A stretch of DNA of 64,000 nucleotides, taken from CAMCXE01 sp036520615 (GTDB lineage: Bacteria; Pseudomonadota; Gammaproteobacteria; Pseudomonadales; Cellvibrionaceae). The stretch lies in NCBI GenBank assembly GCA_036520615.1, contig DATDJI010000098.1:1-64000 (forward strand), given 5' to 3'. The notes beneath the pieces are model-generated. The model had not been told where the DNA came from, did no database searches, and saw nothing but the letters and a program-made list of their open reading frames with translations. Positions within the stretch are counted from its first letter, which is position 1. Each line of letters opens with the position of its first letter. Below, in pieces: positions 1 to 8,132 of the stretch. The translations under genes were made by a program, and so were the position numbers.

Positions 1-917
1 CACTTACACCTACGACATTAAAAATTAAATACGAAATCACCTGGGATGACACTTTTTTCAGCCCAAATGCAGCGCAATTTAATTTGGCCACTACCACTGA
101 AACCTGGGATGTAACTTTTAAAGTAGGCAATGAAACATTTATTGCTGAAGGTTCAGGAACCCCTGCGCCTGCAAGCCTAAACACAGTGGAAGGTGCTGAG
201 CTGGCGAGTTCATTTACGATTCTCTCCAGCAGTGAAATTCCTTCAACAAGTGATGCCGCTCGGTTTGACACACTTACAAGCCGAGACGTCTTTAAATTTG
301 AATCCAATTTATTAAATAGCGGCACCGAATTCTTCAGCCTTACAGATGCCCTATTCGGCCGCTACGTACCACCAACAGGCAGCCAATTAATCACTTGGTC
401 AAAAACACGGCAAATTTCCAGCCCACAATTAATTGCCGGTACAGTTGCACACTCCACAGCAGGTGTAAAAACTGCATTGAGCAACAAAAATTATACCTAT
501 GAAGTCAGCGATAATTTTTTAAATAACGCGCTGCAAACGGCCTATTCAAAAACGGGTACTGCACGCGTAGTTTCAATAACTGAAGCCACCACTACACCTA
601 CAACACCGGCGCCTGCCAGCTGTAAATATGTAGTCTATTCCGATTGGGGTACAGGTTTTAACGCTGCGGTAATAGTTAAAAATAAAACCAACCAACCTAT
701 AACTGGCTGGCAATTAAAGTTAACCCTATTGGGTGGCGGCAGCATTAGCCAAATTTGGGGCGCGCGGATTTTAGGTAACGCACCTACTTATACCGCAAGC
801 TTTTTATCGTGGAATGAAACCATTTGGCCCGATCAAGAAATTACCTTCGGTTTTAACGGCGTCAAAACTGCTGGCCAATCGGCGGCTGCAAATGTAAGTG
901 GTGGAATTTGCCAGTAG
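1..917 (+). CDS. C-terminal part of a secreted CBM2-bearing protein (5' end outside window)
   Basis: The frame is open from base 3 at the left edge, so this is the 3' part of a longer gene; the in-frame TTG at 84 is not a convincing start because protein-like sequence continues upstream. The last ~100 residues (about 618-914) are a family 2 carbohydrate-binding module: a Cys near its start (SCKYVV) and one at the very end (GGICQ) would form the usual disulfide tying the two ends together, and the aromatic pattern (SDWGTGFNA, ITGWQL, IWGARI, SWNETIWP, FGFNG) is typical of cellulose or chitin binders. A Thr/Pro linker (TTTPTTPAPAS) precedes it. The ~200 residues before the linker are a domain I do not recognise, beginning beta-rich (LKIKYEITWDD, WDVTFKVGNETF). 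The catalytic or other N-terminal part cannot be seen. Confidence 0.85.
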   Translation, partial: LTPTTLKIKYEITWDDTFFSPNAAQFNLATTTETWDVTFKVGNETFIAEGSGTPAPASLNTVEGAELASSFTILSSSEIPSTSDAARFDTLTSRDVFKFESNLLNSGTEFFSLTDALFGRYVPPTGSQLITWSKTRQISSPQLIAGTVAHSTAGVKTALSNKNYTYEVSDNFLNNALQTAYSKTGTARVVSITEATTTPTTPAPASCKYVVYSDWGTGFNAAVIVKNKTNQPITGWQLKLTLLGGGSISQIWGARILGNAPTYTASFLSWNETIWPDQEITFGFNGVKTAGQSAAANVSGGICQ

Positions 918-1044
918 GTTTTAGCACACAAGGACGTGTGTATCATGTCCACCTGCCCCATTTAATTTCAATTTAAACACCTAGGCGCTGAGAACAGTAA
1001 ATTTAAAATTTCAATTAACACTCGAAAATTTAAGTAAGCCAAAA

Positions 1045-1072
1045 AAAAGCGCGCATTAACGTGCGCGCTTTT
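1045..1072. terminator. Bidirectional intrinsic terminator
   Basis: A perfect stem AAAAGCGCGCA / TGCGCGCTTTT (11 bp with a 6-nt loop) is flanked by A on one side and T on the other. It lies between the convergent CBM2 gene and the xylanase gene, so it can serve both strands. Confidence 0.8.
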
Positions 1073-1166
1073 AATTTCCAACAATTATAGCCGTGTTCGG
1101 CAAGGCTGTTTCCAACCCGATAACCGTTAATTCCTCAATCTTCGAGTTTAATTTATTTGGTTTCGC

Positions 1167-2579
1167 TTATTGAGAGGTCGCATCCCATACACGGCCGGAC
1201 GCACTGCCGTTACTGCCGGGGTTGAATACTTCAATTGCGATCACCTGGTAAGTAGGATCATCACTTGCATTGGTGTTATTCATATCAGGAAGCGTCCAAC
1301 CAGAATCCGCCCATGCTTTCACGTGGTCAGCAAAAATGATTTTGTTATCCTTGCCGAGCGGTTGCTGCGAAGACGGTTTGCTCCAATATTGGTAGAACGT
1401 AGATGTACCATTAATAGAAGGTTGTTGGTTGCGCGTTGAGCGGTAAGTTGAATATTCAACGCCATTGCTGGTGAATTTCTTGCCGAAGGTTGCACCAGAG
1501 CTGGGATCATAAGTCCATCTTTGCAATATGTAGTACTCCACCAGGCGCGCGGTATTTGATGTGGGGAGGCTCTTGTCGTAGCCCCATCCGTACAAAGAGA
1601 TATAGCTCGCGCCGCTGTCTTTATCTAAGCGGTAACCTACCACCCGATTTTTATCGCCAAAATGCCAGCCCGGACCACCGACATAGTTGTAGCCACCACC
1701 CTGCCAAGTAACACTGAATACGCCGGTAGGATCTAACGTTAACGAGGCCGAACCGCCGTCTTTCCAGTGAGTGAAGAAAACATCGCCTACATGGCCAGTC
1801 GCGTGGTTTGAAGTAAGCGTAGCTTTATCGGCGTACTTTTTATAAACCGAATATTTAGACAAATTTGCTGCGGGTGTTGTAACAACGGTTGTATCCAATT
1901 TCCCGTCGCGAGAATAAATTGCAAACCCTGCGATAGTTGCGTTATCCACGCCATTGATTAGCTCGATGGTCACCTTACCGTCAACAACTGGAATATCATC
2001 GAAAGTCGCCGTGTAACCTACGTCATGTCCTACCTTGGCAAAAAGATCCAAATTACTGATAACGGTATTACCTTCAATGGCAACATTAAAACTGCGCGCA
2101 GCTGCTTTGGTTTGATAAATTTCAGCAAACTGTAATACGACCGTATAACGGCCCTGAGCAGTGACGGGGATTTCATATGTGAATGCACCGTAGCGCTCGG
2201 TTGAATACAATGCGCCGCCACTAACTGCGTCTGTTGTACTGCTGGTTGTGCCACCGTTGGAATATTTATCCGCCTGATACTCCACGCCGTTGAGGGTCGT
2301 ACTTGCGGAGCTACCGGAGTCGATAGCAACAATCAAAGGAAGAGCGGTCCCGCTGGAGGAGCTTGAACTACTGGAAGAAGAGCTTGAGCTACTGCTAGAT
2401 GTTGAAGAACTATTAGAAGAGGACGAGCTGGAACTGGAGGATGAGGAGCTGCTCGAACTAGAAGATGAGCTGCTTGAAGAACTAGAAGATGCTGGACCAC
2501 CGCCACAGCCGGTTAGCGCAATAGACGCAAGAGTTGCTACGAGCCAACCAAATGGTTGATTCCACTTTATGTTTTTCAT
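1167..2579 (-). CDS. Endo-1,4-beta-xylanase GH11 lipoprotein with malectin-like domain
   Basis: The 470-residue protein starts with a lipoprotein signal peptide (lipobox LTGC, Cys25), so it is probably tethered to the outer membrane. A serine-rich linker covers about 30-76. Residues ~80-228 resemble a malectin/CBM57 domain (start LIVAIDSG, later LQFAEIY, end AGFAIYSRDG). Residues ~245-465 are a GH11 beta-jelly-roll xylanase: YNYVGGPGW, LYGWGYD, the nucleophile Glu348 in RLVEYYIL, TFYQYWS, and the acid/base Glu450 in AIEVFNPG. It hydrolyses internal xylan bonds outside the cell. A Shine-Dalgarno (AGGAAGG, read on the minus strand) lies just before the ATG. It converges with the CBM2 gene. Catalytic assignment is strong; the exact CBM family is less sure. 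Confidence 0.92.
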   Translation of the reverse strand: MKNIKWNQPFGWLVATLASIALTGCGGGPASSSSSSSSSSSSSSSSSSSSSSSSSNSSSTSSSSSSSSSSSSSSSSGTALPLIVAIDSGSSASTTLNGVEYQADKYSNGGTTSSTTDAVSGGALYSTERYGAFTYEIPVTAQGRYTVVLQFAEIYQTKAAARSFNVAIEGNTVISNLDLFAKVGHDVGYTATFDDIPVVDGKVTIELINGVDNATIAGFAIYSRDGKLDTTVVTTPAANLSKYSVYKKYADKATLTSNHATGHVGDVFFTHWKDGGSASLTLDPTGVFSVTWQGGGYNYVGGPGWHFGDKNRVVGYRLDKDSGASYISLYGWGYDKSLPTSNTARLVEYYILQRWTYDPSSGATFGKKFTSNGVEYSTYRSTRNQQPSINGTSTFYQYWSKPSSQQPLGKDNKIIFADHVKAWADSGWTLPDMNNTNASDDPTYQVIAIEVFNPGSNGSASGRVWDATSQ

Positions 2580-3103
2580 AGGTGCCTTCCTAATTTAGGT
2601 GTTGAGCGTTAAGTAATACAAAAACGTTGGCACACACGCTAACCCATCCGCCAATAAAAAATTGTGCCGCAAGTCATATTCTTTCTGGACCTATTTGGCT
2701 CTTCGGAACATCTACCTTATATAAATATCCTGCAGCGACCATGCCGCAAAAATATTGTGACGTCCTTGCAAAAACGTAGCTGATACTACCTCTGCACTAT
2801 TCACCAATTACATCATCGTCAATATTTTATGACCATCTGAAATTTTCGATCGCCGCGCTTTTTTATATTCGGATACGCAGGCGCAGAAACAATTGCCGAA
2901 AACCAAGTCAAGCAAAATACCTTAGAGTTACCGACTTCCTTAGACAGGCAGCTTTAGCAATAATTGGATCACCAAACCTTTCAATTAGCGCGCAAGATTT
3001 GCCAAAATTCCGTTTTAATTCTCAATGAATGCTGCATTTTAAAAACATCTAAATAAATTTTTAGCCTTAGCCACTCCTGCTATTAAAGGACCGCATTAGT
3101 TAA
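2580..3103. other. Intergenic region upstream of the xylanase
   Basis: About 520 bases with no convincing gene. It must carry the minus-strand xylanase promoter. Two weak regulatory candidates are visible: an imperfect 18-bp palindrome at 2626-2643 and a CRP-like half-match TGTGC-N6-TCATA at 2663-2678. Nothing else was recognised. Confidence 0.5.
2626..2643. promoter_or_regulatory. Possible LacI-type operator of the xylanase gene
   Basis: GTTGGCACACACGCTAAC is an inverted repeat with one mismatch (GTTGGC/GCTAAC around a 6-nt centre), 47 bases upstream of the xylanase ATG. Its position suits a repressor site, but the match to any named regulator is not established. Confidence 0.25.
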
Positions 3104-3361
3104 ATGCTCTTTGGAATAAATTACAATATCATTGAATATCACCGATATGAAACTGCCGGGCTCGACGAAGAACAATTAAAATATTTTCAACAATTTCCCG
3201 CGTTTTATCACCACCCACAAATTAAACGCATTACCCTATGGTCGGATTTGGTAGGCACATCGTTCATTCTTAACACAAGCCTTATTCAGCACCGCACACC
3301 TCTAACACTTTATCTGCGAACACTCCCTCATCCATCACCGCACCCATTAGTCAATTCGTGA
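3104..3361 (+). pseudogene. Possible remnant of a small membrane protein (85 codons)
   Basis: An 85-codon frame with a weak AAAGGA 15 bases ahead of its ATG. Its middle (LDEEQLKYFQQFPAFYHH, then LWSDLVGTSFIL) faintly resembles a family of small multi-helix membrane proteins with an EQL-YFxxFPxWYH segment followed by a hydrophobic helix. The rest lacks continuous hydrophobic stretches and the C-terminus is Pro/His-rich, unlike a working membrane protein. I read it as a decayed or chance frame; a genuine small gene cannot be ruled out. Confidence 0.25.
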
Positions 3362-3496
3362 ATCCTTAGCAATTCAGACCTACTAATGTGCAAAATAAAA
3401 ACCCCCACAGTAGCAAATAAACACTTGCAGCCTGCTTTATCTACAGCGCGAGAAGCCGCATTTGATCTAATGATTGAGCAGGAATGGCGCCTGTGT

Positions 3497-3515
3497 GAAA
3501 ATGCGCGGCATTTTC
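3497..3515 (+). other. Hairpin just upstream of the folD ribosome-binding site
   Basis: A perfect 8-bp inverted repeat GAAAATGC-GCG-GCATTTTC directly precedes the folD Shine-Dalgarno (CTGGAG, 3517-3522). In mRNA it would sit against the ribosome-binding site. Function unknown. Confidence 0.35.
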
Positions 3516-3528
3516 TCTGGAGCCTTGT

Positions 3529-4371
3529 ATGACTGCATTAATCCTCGATGGCAAAAGCCTCGCGCAAAAAACTGAGGCTGAATTGACGCAGCGTGTCGCC
3601 GCGATCAAAGCCAAATCCGGCGTTACGCCCATATTGGCTACGATTTTAGTAGGCGATGACCCGGCTTCTGCCACGTACGTAAAAATGAAGGGTAACGCCT
3701 GTCGCCGCATCGGCATGGATTCGCTGCAAATAGAATTACCCTCCACAACAACTACTGCTGAATTACTCAAGCAAATTCACGAGCTCAATAACGACAACCG
3801 CGTACAAGGCATTTTGTTACAGCACCCTGTACCCGCGCAGATTGACGAGCGCGCCTGTTTTGACGCAATCGCACTGGAAAAAGACGTCGACGGAGTTACT
3901 TGTCTTGGTTTTGGCCGCATGGCCATGGATGAAGAAGCGTTCGGCAGCGCCACACCCAAAGGCATTATGCGGTTGCTGGACGCCTATGAGGTTCCCATCA
4001 GTGGCAAACACGCGGTGGTTGTAGGCCGCAGCGCAATTTTAGGCAAACCTATGGCGATGATGTTATTGGCCGCTAACGCCACCGTAACCATTTGCCATTC
4101 ACGCACACAGAATCTGGCTTGGCATGTAGCCCAAGCGGATATAGTTGTAGGCGCCGTAGGCAAACCGGAATTTATCCAAGCCGCCTGGATAAAAGACGGT
4201 GCAGTAGTGGTGGATGCCGGATATCACCCAGGTGGTGTTGGTGATATTGAAATTGCGCCGCTAGCGGCACGGGCGGCCGCGATCACGCCAGTCCCTGGTG
4301 GCGTAGGCCCGATGACGATAAACACATTGATTTATCAAACGGTTGCTGCTGCCGAAAAAAGCCTCAGCTAA
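3529..4371 (+). CDS. folD: Bifunctional methylenetetrahydrofolate dehydrogenase/cyclohydrolase FolD
   Basis: A 280-residue cytosolic enzyme that oxidises 5,10-methylene-THF with NADP+ to methenyl-THF and hydrolyses this to 10-formyl-THF, feeding purine and fMet-tRNA synthesis. The family's catalytic residues are in the standard places: Tyr50 and Lys54 in SATYVKMKGN, and Asp121 in EKDVDG. The Rossmann part carries VVVGRSAILGKPMA and ends in the signature PGGVGPMT. Length is normal. The ATG follows CTGGAG at a suitable distance. The stop directly abuts the ATG of rsuA, so the two are translationally linked, and this looks like the first gene of an operon reaching to about 8.6 kb. Confidence 0.97.
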   Translation: MTALILDGKSLAQKTEAELTQRVAAIKAKSGVTPILATILVGDDPASATYVKMKGNACRRIGMDSLQIELPSTTTTAELLKQIHELNNDNRVQGILLQHPVPAQIDERACFDAIALEKDVDGVTCLGFGRMAMDEEAFGSATPKGIMRLLDAYEVPISGKHAVVVGRSAILGKPMAMMLLAANATVTICHSRTQNLAWHVAQADIVVGAVGKPEFIQAAWIKDGAVVVDAGYHPGGVGDIEIAPLAARAAAITPVPGGVGPMTINTLIYQTVAAAEKSLS

Positions 4372-5109
4372 ATGCGGCTGGATAAATTTTTAAGCCACGC
4401 TACCGGCGCAAGCCGCAGTCAGGTGCATATCTGGTTGCGGCATAAACGAATAACGGTGGACGGAGTGCCCTGCACTAAAGCGGCCCAGGCCTTAGCCGAG
4501 CAATCACAGGTATGGCTCGATGGCGAATTGGTACTAATGCCTACAGAGGGATATTGGATGCTGCATAAACCGCAAGGCGTGGTATGCGCCAACCGGGATG
4601 GACAATACCCAACGGTTATCGACTTGCTCAGCAATCAGGTAGCACCGGACAACCTGCAAATTGCCGGGCGTTTGGATGTAGATACCACTGGCATGGTGTT
4701 GATTACCACTGACGGCCAATGGAACCACCAGGTCACAGCGCCGAAAAAACACTGCCAAAAAATTTATCGAATGCAATTAAGCCAATCTTTATCCCCAGAC
4801 GCACGGGATCAACTAAGCCAAGGTATAGAGCTACAGGGAGAAAAAAAGCCCTGCATGCCCGCTGACCTATTCGCGCTGGATGATATTAATTATTTATTGG
4901 CAATATATGAAGGTAAATACCATCAGGTTAAACGTATGATGGCAGCGGTCAGCAACCACGTGATAAAACTGCACCGTATAGCAATCGGCGGAGTGCCGTT
5001 AATGAATCTAGCCGAGGGGCAATTTCGCTCCCTTACCGCTAATGAAATTAATCAACTGGCTAACAACCCGCAAAAGATAAATCTCAATGAACTCGCACAG
5101 CTTCTATAA
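4372..5109 (+). CDS. rsuA: 16S rRNA pseudouridine(516) synthase RsuA
   Basis: A 245-residue RNA modification enzyme converting one uridine of 16S rRNA (U516 in E. coli) to pseudouridine. The N-terminal ~60 residues form an S4-like RNA-binding domain (MRLDKFLSHATGASRSQV). The catalytic motif GRLDVDTTGMVLITTDGQW places the essential Asp at residue 102, the same number as in E. coli RsuA. The segment HCQKIYRMQL and the later YEGKYHQVKRMMA are typical of the RsuA/RluE/RluF group; the THKLSHPK-like variant is closest to RsuA. It starts on the base after the folD stop, with no room for its own promoter. Confidence 0.92.
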   Translation: MRLDKFLSHATGASRSQVHIWLRHKRITVDGVPCTKAAQALAEQSQVWLDGELVLMPTEGYWMLHKPQGVVCANRDGQYPTVIDLLSNQVAPDNLQIAGRLDVDTTGMVLITTDGQWNHQVTAPKKHCQKIYRMQLSQSLSPDARDQLSQGIELQGEKKPCMPADLFALDDINYLLAIYEGKYHQVKRMMAAVSNHVIKLHRIAIGGVPLMNLAEGQFRSLTANEINQLANNPQKINLNELAQLL

Positions 5110-5160
5110 TCAAGCGCGGTGTAAACTCGTACTAATAATTAGCCCCAATGAATAATCATT

Positions 5161-6204
5161 ATGAATGACGGCGCTTATGCCTATCTAATTCAACAACTAA
5201 CATGCGCAAACGGGCATACGGTTTGGTTTGCGGAAGAGAGCTGCACCGATTATTTACCTCTGCTTGCAGCTTATAAAGATCGGTTATTGCTCGTTACTCA
5301 GCGCGTGGACAGTTATCAGCGCGCCTGCGCACTTAAAATACCGGTTGTTATTAATGACGCAATCTGGCCTAGGGATGAAACTCTCTTTACCAACTGTGTT
5401 ATTCGCATCGCCAAAGAAAAGCCCTGGGTACATCACTTAATTAACCAAGCGCGCCTACATTTACCTCCAGGCGGCCGCCTTTATTTAGCTGGCCACAAAC
5501 AAGAGGGTATTAAAACCTACGCAGACAAAGCCGCAACACTATTTAACAGCAACCAAAAAGCGCAGAAAATAGCTGAGTTTTACGCAATCACATTAACGCA
5601 AAGCTCAGAGAATAATTCTGAATTATTACCTTGTGAAAACTACGCAGAGTATCGCCCGGTGTTAACTCTGCAGGAAAAGCCTATAGTCTCCAAACCTGGC
5701 ATATACGGCTGGAATAAAATAGATCAAGGCAGCCAATTATTAGTCGATACTCTATTAAATGAAGAATTATCTACCGTTAATTCTTGTTTAGATTTAGGCT
5801 GTGGTTACGGGTTTCTAACCCTTGCCTCGGGCCATTTGCCTCTAGGCCTGCGCACCTGCACCGACAATAACAGTACAGCCTTAACCGCCTGCGAACGCAA
5901 TTGCCGAGCCTGGGATATTTCCGCCAAGGTTATCCTTGCCGATTGTGCAGAAGGCATCGATGAGGACTTTGATTTAGTACTGTGCAACCCGCCATTTCAC
6001 CAAGGTTTTAGTGTTGAAAATCAATTAACAACAAAATTTTTATCTGCCGCTGCAAGGCGCTTAAATCCGCATGGCGTTGCTTATTTTGTAGTAAATCAAT
6101 TTATTCCGCTTGAGCGCAAAGCAGCTGACTTTTTTTATCGTTGCGAAAAAATAAGCGCCAATGGACAATTTAAGGTACTTCGCTTAAGCCTACCAAAACA
6201 TTAG
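5161..6204 (+). CDS. rsmC: 16S rRNA (guanine1207-N2)-methyltransferase RsmC
   Basis: A 347-residue two-domain SAM-dependent methyltransferase, close to the length of E. coli RsmC. The N-terminal half is the degenerate methyltransferase-like domain (YLAGHKQEGIKTYADKA). The linker KPGIYGWNKIDQGSQLLVDTL matches the conserved RsmC/RlmG junction. The C-terminal catalytic domain has the SAM loop DLGCGYGFLT (211-220) and the N2-guanine motif NPPFH (276-280), and ends with GQFKVLRL as in RsmC. RlmG is the main alternative, but length and C-terminus favour RsmC. It follows rsuA by 51 bases, giving two rRNA-modification genes in a row, and precedes the phosphodiesterase by 7 bases. Confidence 0.85.
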   Translation: MNDGAYAYLIQQLTCANGHTVWFAEESCTDYLPLLAAYKDRLLLVTQRVDSYQRACALKIPVVINDAIWPRDETLFTNCVIRIAKEKPWVHHLINQARLHLPPGGRLYLAGHKQEGIKTYADKAATLFNSNQKAQKIAEFYAITLTQSSENNSELLPCENYAEYRPVLTLQEKPIVSKPGIYGWNKIDQGSQLLVDTLLNEELSTVNSCLDLGCGYGFLTLASGHLPLGLRTCTDNNSTALTACERNCRAWDISAKVILADCAEGIDEDFDLVLCNPPFHQGFSVENQLTTKFLSAAARRLNPHGVAYFVVNQFIPLERKAADFFYRCEKISANGQFKVLRLSLPKH

Positions 6205-6211
6205 GAAATAT

Positions 6212-6961
6212 ATGAGCGCATCCACATGTACATGTAAACGCTATTATTTAGTTGGCCATCGCGGCTACCCTGCGCATTATCCGGAAAATACTTTGTCAGG
6301 AATTCTCGCAGCCATCGCTGAGGGCGCCGACGCAGTAGAATTCGACATTCAAATCAGCAAAGACAATATCCCTATTATCTTCCACGACGATACGCTGTTG
6401 CGCACCACGGGAATTACAGGCGATCTCGCCGATTACACGTACTCGCTGTTAGAGCGCATCAGCGCTCACGAGCCTGCGCGCTTAGGGCAAATCTTTTTGC
6501 CCGAACCGATCGTAAGCCTCACCACTTTGGTGAACGAATTAAAAAAATGGCCGGAAATACAAGCTTTTGCCGAAATTAAAAGTGAAATTTTTCAACGCCA
6601 GAGCCGAGAAAAAGCAATCCAAAGCATCGGTTTTTCATTAACACCGATTAAATCCCATTGCACGATTATCTCTTTTGATTTAGAAATTTTGTATCTCGCA
6701 AGACTGCAAGGTTTTAAAATCGGCTGGGTGTTGGAATCGATGCAGGCAACCAGCCTTGCTGCCGCTGAACAATTAAATCCCGAAGTGCTAATTATTGATT
6801 ACACACGGCTGCCATCCACCGGCCCTTGGCCTGGCCCTTGGCAGTGGTTTGTTTATGATATTACCGACGCAACTATCGCTCAGACTGCGATAAACCAAGG
6901 CATTACCTACATAGAAACCTGGGATGTAGCAGGTTTAAAAACTCATTTTGCGCAGCTTTGA
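6212..6961 (+). CDS. Glycerophosphodiester phosphodiesterase
   Basis: A 249-residue GDPD-family TIM barrel that hydrolyses glycerophosphodiesters to sn-glycerol-3-phosphate and an alcohol. The active-site signatures are present: HRGYPAHYPENT (His16, Arg17, Glu25), EFDIQ (Glu43, Asp45) and the general-acid His58 in FHDDTL; a metal-ligand Glu lies in AFAEIKSE. There is no signal peptide, so it resembles cytosolic UgpQ rather than periplasmic GlpQ. Its 3' end overlaps the next gene, a glycerol-3-phosphate oxidoreductase, by 14 bases. Product and next substrate are the same compound, which suggests a salvage pair for glycerol phosphate from lipid head groups. Confidence 0.92.
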   Translation: MSASTCTCKRYYLVGHRGYPAHYPENTLSGILAAIAEGADAVEFDIQISKDNIPIIFHDDTLLRTTGITGDLADYTYSLLERISAHEPARLGQIFLPEPIVSLTTLVNELKKWPEIQAFAEIKSEIFQRQSREKAIQSIGFSLTPIKSHCTIISFDLEILYLARLQGFKIGWVLESMQATSLAAAEQLNPEVLIIDYTRLPSTGPWPGPWQWFVYDITDATIAQTAINQGITYIETWDVAGLKTHFAQL

Positions 6962-8129
6962 CCTAGTTATTATCGGTGCTGGCATTCACGGCGGTGGTTT
7001 CAGTTACGTAGCTGCAGCAATGGGGCTTAACTGTTTGTTGGTGGAAAAATCCGCAAGCGTCGGGTCAGCCACTTCCAGTAATAGCTCCAAATTAATCCAC
7101 GGCGGCTTGCGGTATTTAGAATCTGGCCAGATTCATTTAGTCCGAGAGTGCCTCAAGGAGCGCGCCCGCCTTCTTGCAGCGGCCCCCGACCTAGTAACGC
7201 TACAACCCTTTTATATTCCGATTTATAAATCCAGCCGACGCACCAATGCCGCTGTTGCGCTGGGCCTAGGTATTTATCAATTATTAGGCGGCAAGCACTT
7301 TAACCACATAAGCCGTGCACATTGGGAAGACTTCCCTATACGACAAACTGAGTTAACGGGCCTGTGGCGATATTGGGATTGCCAAACCAACGACGCAATC
7401 CTGACTCAACGAGTGGTGTCTGCAGCGCAACAATTCGGCTGCGAATTAATGTTAAATACGCAGCCAACGGCAATAGAGCGCATTAAGACGTCCTCGGCCG
7501 TACAAAGCTATCAAGTCAATTTAAGTAATAACGAGCAAATACGCAGCCGGTGTGTCATTAACGCAGCAGGGCCCTGGGTAAACGAAGTCGCAGCGCTCAA
7601 TCAGCAATTACCGCGTTTAGAGATTCAATGGGTGCAAGGCAGCCATATTGTCATCAACCGCCCGCCTTTAACCGGCTGCTTTTATTTGGAGTCGCCAATT
7701 GATGGCCGGCCGTTTTTTGTATTACCTTGGCAAGGACAACAGCTTATCGGCACCACGGAAACCTCAATTGACAACCCAAGCACCGCCGCCATAACCGAGA
7801 GAGAAACCCGCTATCTGCTAACAAGTTATAATCATTATTTCGCCAATACACCTATCTTAGCTAAGGATATTTTGCGTACTTTTTGCGGAGTCCGTGTCCT
7901 ACCTCAAAGTGCTGCGGATTCGATCGCTATTAACCACGCCAAACGTGAAACCCAATTAATAGTTAACAGCGAAATGCCTGGCTATTTAGCGCTTTACGGT
8001 GGCAAACTTACGTCATTTTACGCTACAGCTTTAAAGGGCATTACTCTACTAGCGCCACTTTTATCAGCATCAGTAAGGTATAAGCCAATTGATCTACAAC
8101 AGGCATCCATTGCGCAACCGAAGTTTTAA
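6948..8129 (+). CDS. Short GlpD-like FAD-dependent glycerol-3-phosphate dehydrogenase, TTG start
   Basis: The 393-residue protein begins with a Rossmann FAD motif (DLVIIGAGIHGGG, Gly10/12/15). The GlpD signatures SKLIHGGLRYLESGQIHLVRE and later LIGTTETS, RVLPQS and YGGKLTSF are present, so it most likely oxidises glycerol-3-phosphate to dihydroxyacetone phosphate at the membrane, passing electrons to quinone. It stops soon after the substrate domain and lacks the ~100-residue C-terminal DAO_C domain of ~500-residue GlpD proteins. The start must be TTG 6948: an in-frame stop lies at 6936 and the first ATG would remove the FAD motif. It overlaps the phosphodiesterase by 14 bases, implying coupled translation. 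Family is sure; exact substrate is inferred. Confidence 0.85.
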   Translation: MRSFDLVIIGAGIHGGGFSYVAAAMGLNCLLVEKSASVGSATSSNSSKLIHGGLRYLESGQIHLVRECLKERARLLAAAPDLVTLQPFYIPIYKSSRRTNAAVALGLGIYQLLGGKHFNHISRAHWEDFPIRQTELTGLWRYWDCQTNDAILTQRVVSAAQQFGCELMLNTQPTAIERIKTSSAVQSYQVNLSNNEQIRSRCVINAAGPWVNEVAALNQQLPRLEIQWVQGSHIVINRPPLTGCFYLESPIDGRPFFVLPWQGQQLIGTTETSIDNPSTAAITERETRYLLTSYNHYFANTPILAKDILRTFCGVRVLPQSAADSIAINHAKRETQLIVNSEMPGYLALYGGKLTSFYATALKGITLLAPLLSASVRYKPIDLQQASIAQPKF

Positions 8130-8132
8130 ATT

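Noticed and set aside
2290..2559. 89-codon plus-strand frame rich in Glu and Leu
   Set aside because: It is the antisense of the xylanase poly-serine linker; Ser codons read backward give Glu/Leu-type codons.
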